From an uncultured Opitutaceae bacterium (GTDB taxonomy: Bacteria > Verrucomicrobiota > Verrucomicrobiia > Opitutales > Opitutaceae), in contig CALFNN010000006.1 in assembly GCA_937902925.1 (NCBI GenBank), positions 1-64,000 on the forward strand: a stretch of 64,000 nucleotides of DNA. The letters are read 5' to 3'. This document shows positions 61,822 to 64,000 of the stretch, piece by piece; position 1 is the first letter of the stretch; each line of letters opens with the position of its first letter. The notes under the pieces were generated by a model. The model was given only the letters and a program-made list of their open reading frames with translations, searched no databases and was not told where the DNA came from. Position numbers and translations under genes: made by a program.

Positions 61822-63426
61822 TCACTGCGCCGCCGGTTGCGCGGCGCCGGTTATCCGCCGGAACACACGGAATTCCGAATCGTGCTCGAGCCAGGCGCGG
61901 CCCGGCAGGAACGCGATGGCATCGAGCCGGGGGCGTGCATTCCAGGTGCGGACGAGACGGTAACTTCGAAGCGCGGCGTTTTCGGGAAGGCGGGGGTCGG
62001 CGATTTCAAACGGGCGGAGCACGAGCCAGGTCGGGTGCAAGCGTTCGATCAGGCTGGCGAACCGCACCGCGCCGCCGCGCATGGCGGCGACCACTTCCGG
62101 CGAACTCAGTCCCGGCACGTCGAATGTTTTTAGCCCGGAATAGTAGCCGATATAACCGAGCGGCTCCAGGAACACGGTGTCCCCGGGCGCGGCGGTGGCG
62201 TGGAGCCACCGGCCGATCTCGCGCCGGCCGTCGTTTTCGACAAGCCGCTGTTGAATGCGCATCTGCCAGGCGGCCGCCAGCAGGACGGCGACCTGCACGC
62301 CAACGGCGAGCGAACCCACGACGCGAGTGACGGACGCGAAGGAGGGATGGGACAACCGCCGGGCGCGGGCGAGGAGGTCGTCGAAGGTGAACGCCAGCGC
62401 CAGTGCGGCGAGCGCCGTCCAGGGCGGCAGATACCACGGAAACGGAATGATCGCGCAGACATAGAACATCCCGCAAAACACCGACAGCGACGCGCGGCGC
62501 GCGGGCCCCGGCAAGGCGGGGCAGAACCAGGCGAACGCGGCCGCGACACTCAGCACGTGGCCAAACAAATGCAGCAGCGACGGCCAGCCACCGTAATACC
62601 AGTAGGTCGGTAGAAACAAATCCGTGAGGAACGAATCCCCAATCAGCGTTCGCCACGGCAGGAGCAGAAACTCGTGGAGTTGAAAGCGCGGGGTGATGAC
62701 GGACTTGGCGACGATGGTGTGCGGGATCGGTGAACCGTAATACCACCAGGCGAAGACAAACCACGGCAGATAGAGCGCAGCGCCGAGGAGCACGCCGCGC
62801 AGCAGCGGCCGCCACGGGCGCGGACGGACCGTGGTTCCCCGGCGGCGGAGAAAAAAATGGGGCGCCATGAGTGCGGCGCCGAGGATGAAGGCGTCGGGAC
62901 GGGTCCACATCAGCCCGGCGCAGGCGATGGCAATCGGGAGGGCCCGCGGAGCGACCGGGGCCTCGAGTTCACTCCACAGGAGCAGGACAAAAAAAACCAG
63001 GATGCCGGTTTCCATGCCGTTACTCGCAAAGTCGGCCAGCTTCGCATCGGCCGCCAGCAGGCCAAAGAAAACGAAGCGACCGAACCGGCCGAGACCGAGA
63101 GTTTCGCTCCGACGGCAAACAAACAGGGCGGCGACCGCCAGCAAACCGGCGTTGATGAAGCGAAAAAACCACAGCGCGAGTGATTCATGCGAAGCGCCGG
63201 CGAGCCAGCTGCAGAGGGCGGGCAGGAGCACCCCCAGCGGCGAGGTGAAGGTGTGCACCCGTTCGCCGGAGTTGAAGACCAGGCCGTTTCCCTCGACGAG
63301 ATTCCGGCTCGTGCGCAACGTGATGAAATAGTCCTCCCACGCGTGGCCGGTGAACCACGCAAATGCGAGCGGCACCGCGAGCATCAGCAGGATAACCGGC
63401 CAATACCGGCGCAGGTGAGGAGTCAT
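61822..63426 (-). CDS. GT-C-like integral membrane glycosyltransferase
   Basis: A 534-residue protein with about ten hydrophobic helices starting at residues 9-27 (YWPVILLMLAVPLAFAWFTG). EDYFITLRTSRNLVEGNGLVF and NSGERVHTFTSPLG match the first periplasmic loop of prenyl-phosphate-sugar-dependent GT-C enzymes, with the acidic ED pair there. A C-terminal soluble part from about residue 425 (GDTVFLEPLGYIGYYSGLKT, DVPGLSSPEVV) is typical of this group. It probably transfers a sugar from a polyprenyl-phosphate donor to an envelope glycan. The start is the ATG at 63424-63426; upstream open sequence is unconserved. Confidence 0.8.
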   Translation of the reverse strand: MTPHLRRYWPVILLMLAVPLAFAWFTGHAWEDYFITLRTSRNLVEGNGLVFNSGERVHTFTSPLGVLLPALCSWLAGASHESLALWFFRFINAGLLAVAALFVCRRSETLGLGRFGRFVFFGLLAADAKLADFASNGMETGILVFFVLLLWSELEAPVAPRALPIAIACAGLMWTRPDAFILGAALMAPHFFLRRRGTTVRPRPWRPLLRGVLLGAALYLPWFVFAWWYYGSPIPHTIVAKSVITPRFQLHEFLLLPWRTLIGDSFLTDLFLPTYWYYGGWPSLLHLFGHVLSVAAAFAWFCPALPGPARRASLSVFCGMFYVCAIIPFPWYLPPWTALAALALAFTFDDLLARARRLSHPSFASVTRVVGSLAVGVQVAVLLAAAWQMRIQQRLVENDGRREIGRWLHATAAPGDTVFLEPLGYIGYYSGLKTFDVPGLSSPEVVAAMRGGAVRFASLIERLHPTWLVLRPFEIADPRLPENAALRSYRLVRTWNARPRLDAIAFLPGRAWLEHDSEFRVFRRITGAAQPAAQ

Positions 63427-63570
63427 GTTCGCGCGAGCGTGCAATTCGACCCCGGCCAGACAATCACGGATTTTGCCTCCCGTCGGCCGGCGTTGCCGGA
63501 GCGGGTGAGGCGGGAAAGTTTCACGAGCCGACCCGAGATCGACGGCGGCGGGGTGTGCCGATGGCACGGG

Positions 63571-64000
63571 TTAGTTTCCGGCAGCCCGCACGCCGGCGCC
63601 GTGGCGCACAAGTTCGGCCACGGCGCCGACCGGATCGGCGGTATAGGCGTAGGGCAGGGCGCTGCGGTCAGGCCAAGTCCAGTCGGCGGGCGGATTGAAC
63701 CGGAGGTGCGGGCGTTCCACGCTGCCCTTGAAATTGTGATCGATCTCGAACTGGACGTTGGCGCTTTCCGGCGGGCTTTGGGCTGCGCGCGGCTCTTGAT
63801 TCAGGCTGTCGACGATCGCGATCGTGCCGCCGTGTCCCTTCGCGATGGTGTCAGCGGCGTGCGAGTAGGTCGTGGCAATCCGGGTATCGCGATAGACGCA
63901 ACGCTCGACGAGAGTGACCGCGTCGGTCACGGAGATCGTGGCATTTTGGGCGCCCTCGATGAGGTTGTTGAAGGCATGGATGTTGCCGAAGCGGGCGCGT
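63571..64000 (-). CDS. Pectate lyase (PL1-like), C-terminal part, cut by the window edge
   Basis: The last 142 residues of a minus-strand gene whose 5' end lies beyond 64000. RFGNIHAFNNLIEGAQNATISV corresponds to the W/F-G-x-x-H-x-x-NN block after the catalytic strands of PL1/PL9-type parallel beta-helices. The final segment PYAYTADPVGAVAELVRHGAGV is the usual pectate-lyase ending (Y-x-Y...V...AG). It would cleave polygalacturonate outside the cell and complements the oligogalacturonate lyase at 82-1455. Catalytic residues lie outside the visible part. Confidence 0.78.
   Translation of the reverse strand, partial: RARFGNIHAFNNLIEGAQNATISVTDAVTLVERCVYRDTRIATTYSHAADTIAKGHGGTIAIVDSLNQEPRAAQSPPESANVQFEIDHNFKGSVERPHLRFNPPADWTWPDRSALPYAYTADPVGAVAELVRHGAGVRAAGN

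Noticed and set aside
59153-61825. 890-codon minus-strand open frame opposite hrpB
   Set aside because: Shadow of the helicase gene; no recognisable domain.

Overview
The window is high-GC bacterial chromosome with densely packed, mostly co-directional operons. It best fits the Verrucomicrobiota, probably the Opitutaceae. That placement is inference from gene content and style: pectin-degrading enzymes at both ends, citramalate-based isoleucine synthesis, an orphan ADOP-type permease, short interspersed palindromes, and many starts without a Shine-Dalgarno (SD) sequence but with a CA/CT-rich leader. There is no rRNA, tRNA, CRISPR array, prophage or transposase.

Layout. (1) 1-4020: a PL22-type oligogalacturonate lyase, an HD-domain nucleotidase, a ParDE-type toxin-antitoxin pair flanked by two 117-bp direct repeats, and a lower-GC two-gene island. 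(2) 4089-8467: RND efflux pump 1 (adaptor and permease, minus strand). (3) 8729-16824: an amino-acid block, serA-plsY-hom-lysC-thrC, then cimA behind an Ile-codon-rich leader peptide and an intrinsic terminator, which reads as an attenuator. (4) 16840-24102: prenyl synthase, FmdB-type protein, two envelope proteins, MurJ, an SBF transporter, a cytidylate-kinase-like protein and a GNAT protein. (5) 24191-34975: a TetR regulator and a long co-directional cluster (small ORF, RND pump 2, SDR, MFS exporter, outer-membrane channel, 25-aa membrane peptide, OsmC, old yellow enzyme). The TetR gene and the cluster carry nearly the same 22-bp promoter motif.

(6) 35049-41069: ADOP permease, RluE-like pseudouridine synthase, quinone oxidoreductase, mannose-1-phosphate guanylyltransferase and an SAM methyltransferase. 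(7) 41166-52686: a CzcCBA-like heavy-metal RND operon divergent from a small secreted protein, a TonB-dependent receptor, an OmpR-type response regulator, a histidine kinase and a YVTN beta-propeller; the two-component pair probably serves this locus. (8) 52864-58134: a possible Cys-rich mini-protein, a secreted S26-type serine protease, TypA/BipA, a REC-PAS-kinase hybrid and a carbohydrate-esterase-like hydrolase. (9) 58135-59230: about 1.1 kb without a credible protein, many perfect hairpins (several with GNRA loops), ending on the minus strand at a strong intrinsic terminator; it is probably a large structured RNA I cannot assign to a class. (10) 59231-64000: HrpB helicase behind a (CT)12 tract, a GT-C-like membrane glycosyltransferase and the C-terminal part of a pectate lyase running off the window.

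The most interesting items are the unassigned structured RNA, the cimA isoleucine attenuator, the TetR/efflux/OYE regulon with its duplicated operator, the repeat-flanked toxin-antitoxin cassette, and the small-protein candidates.
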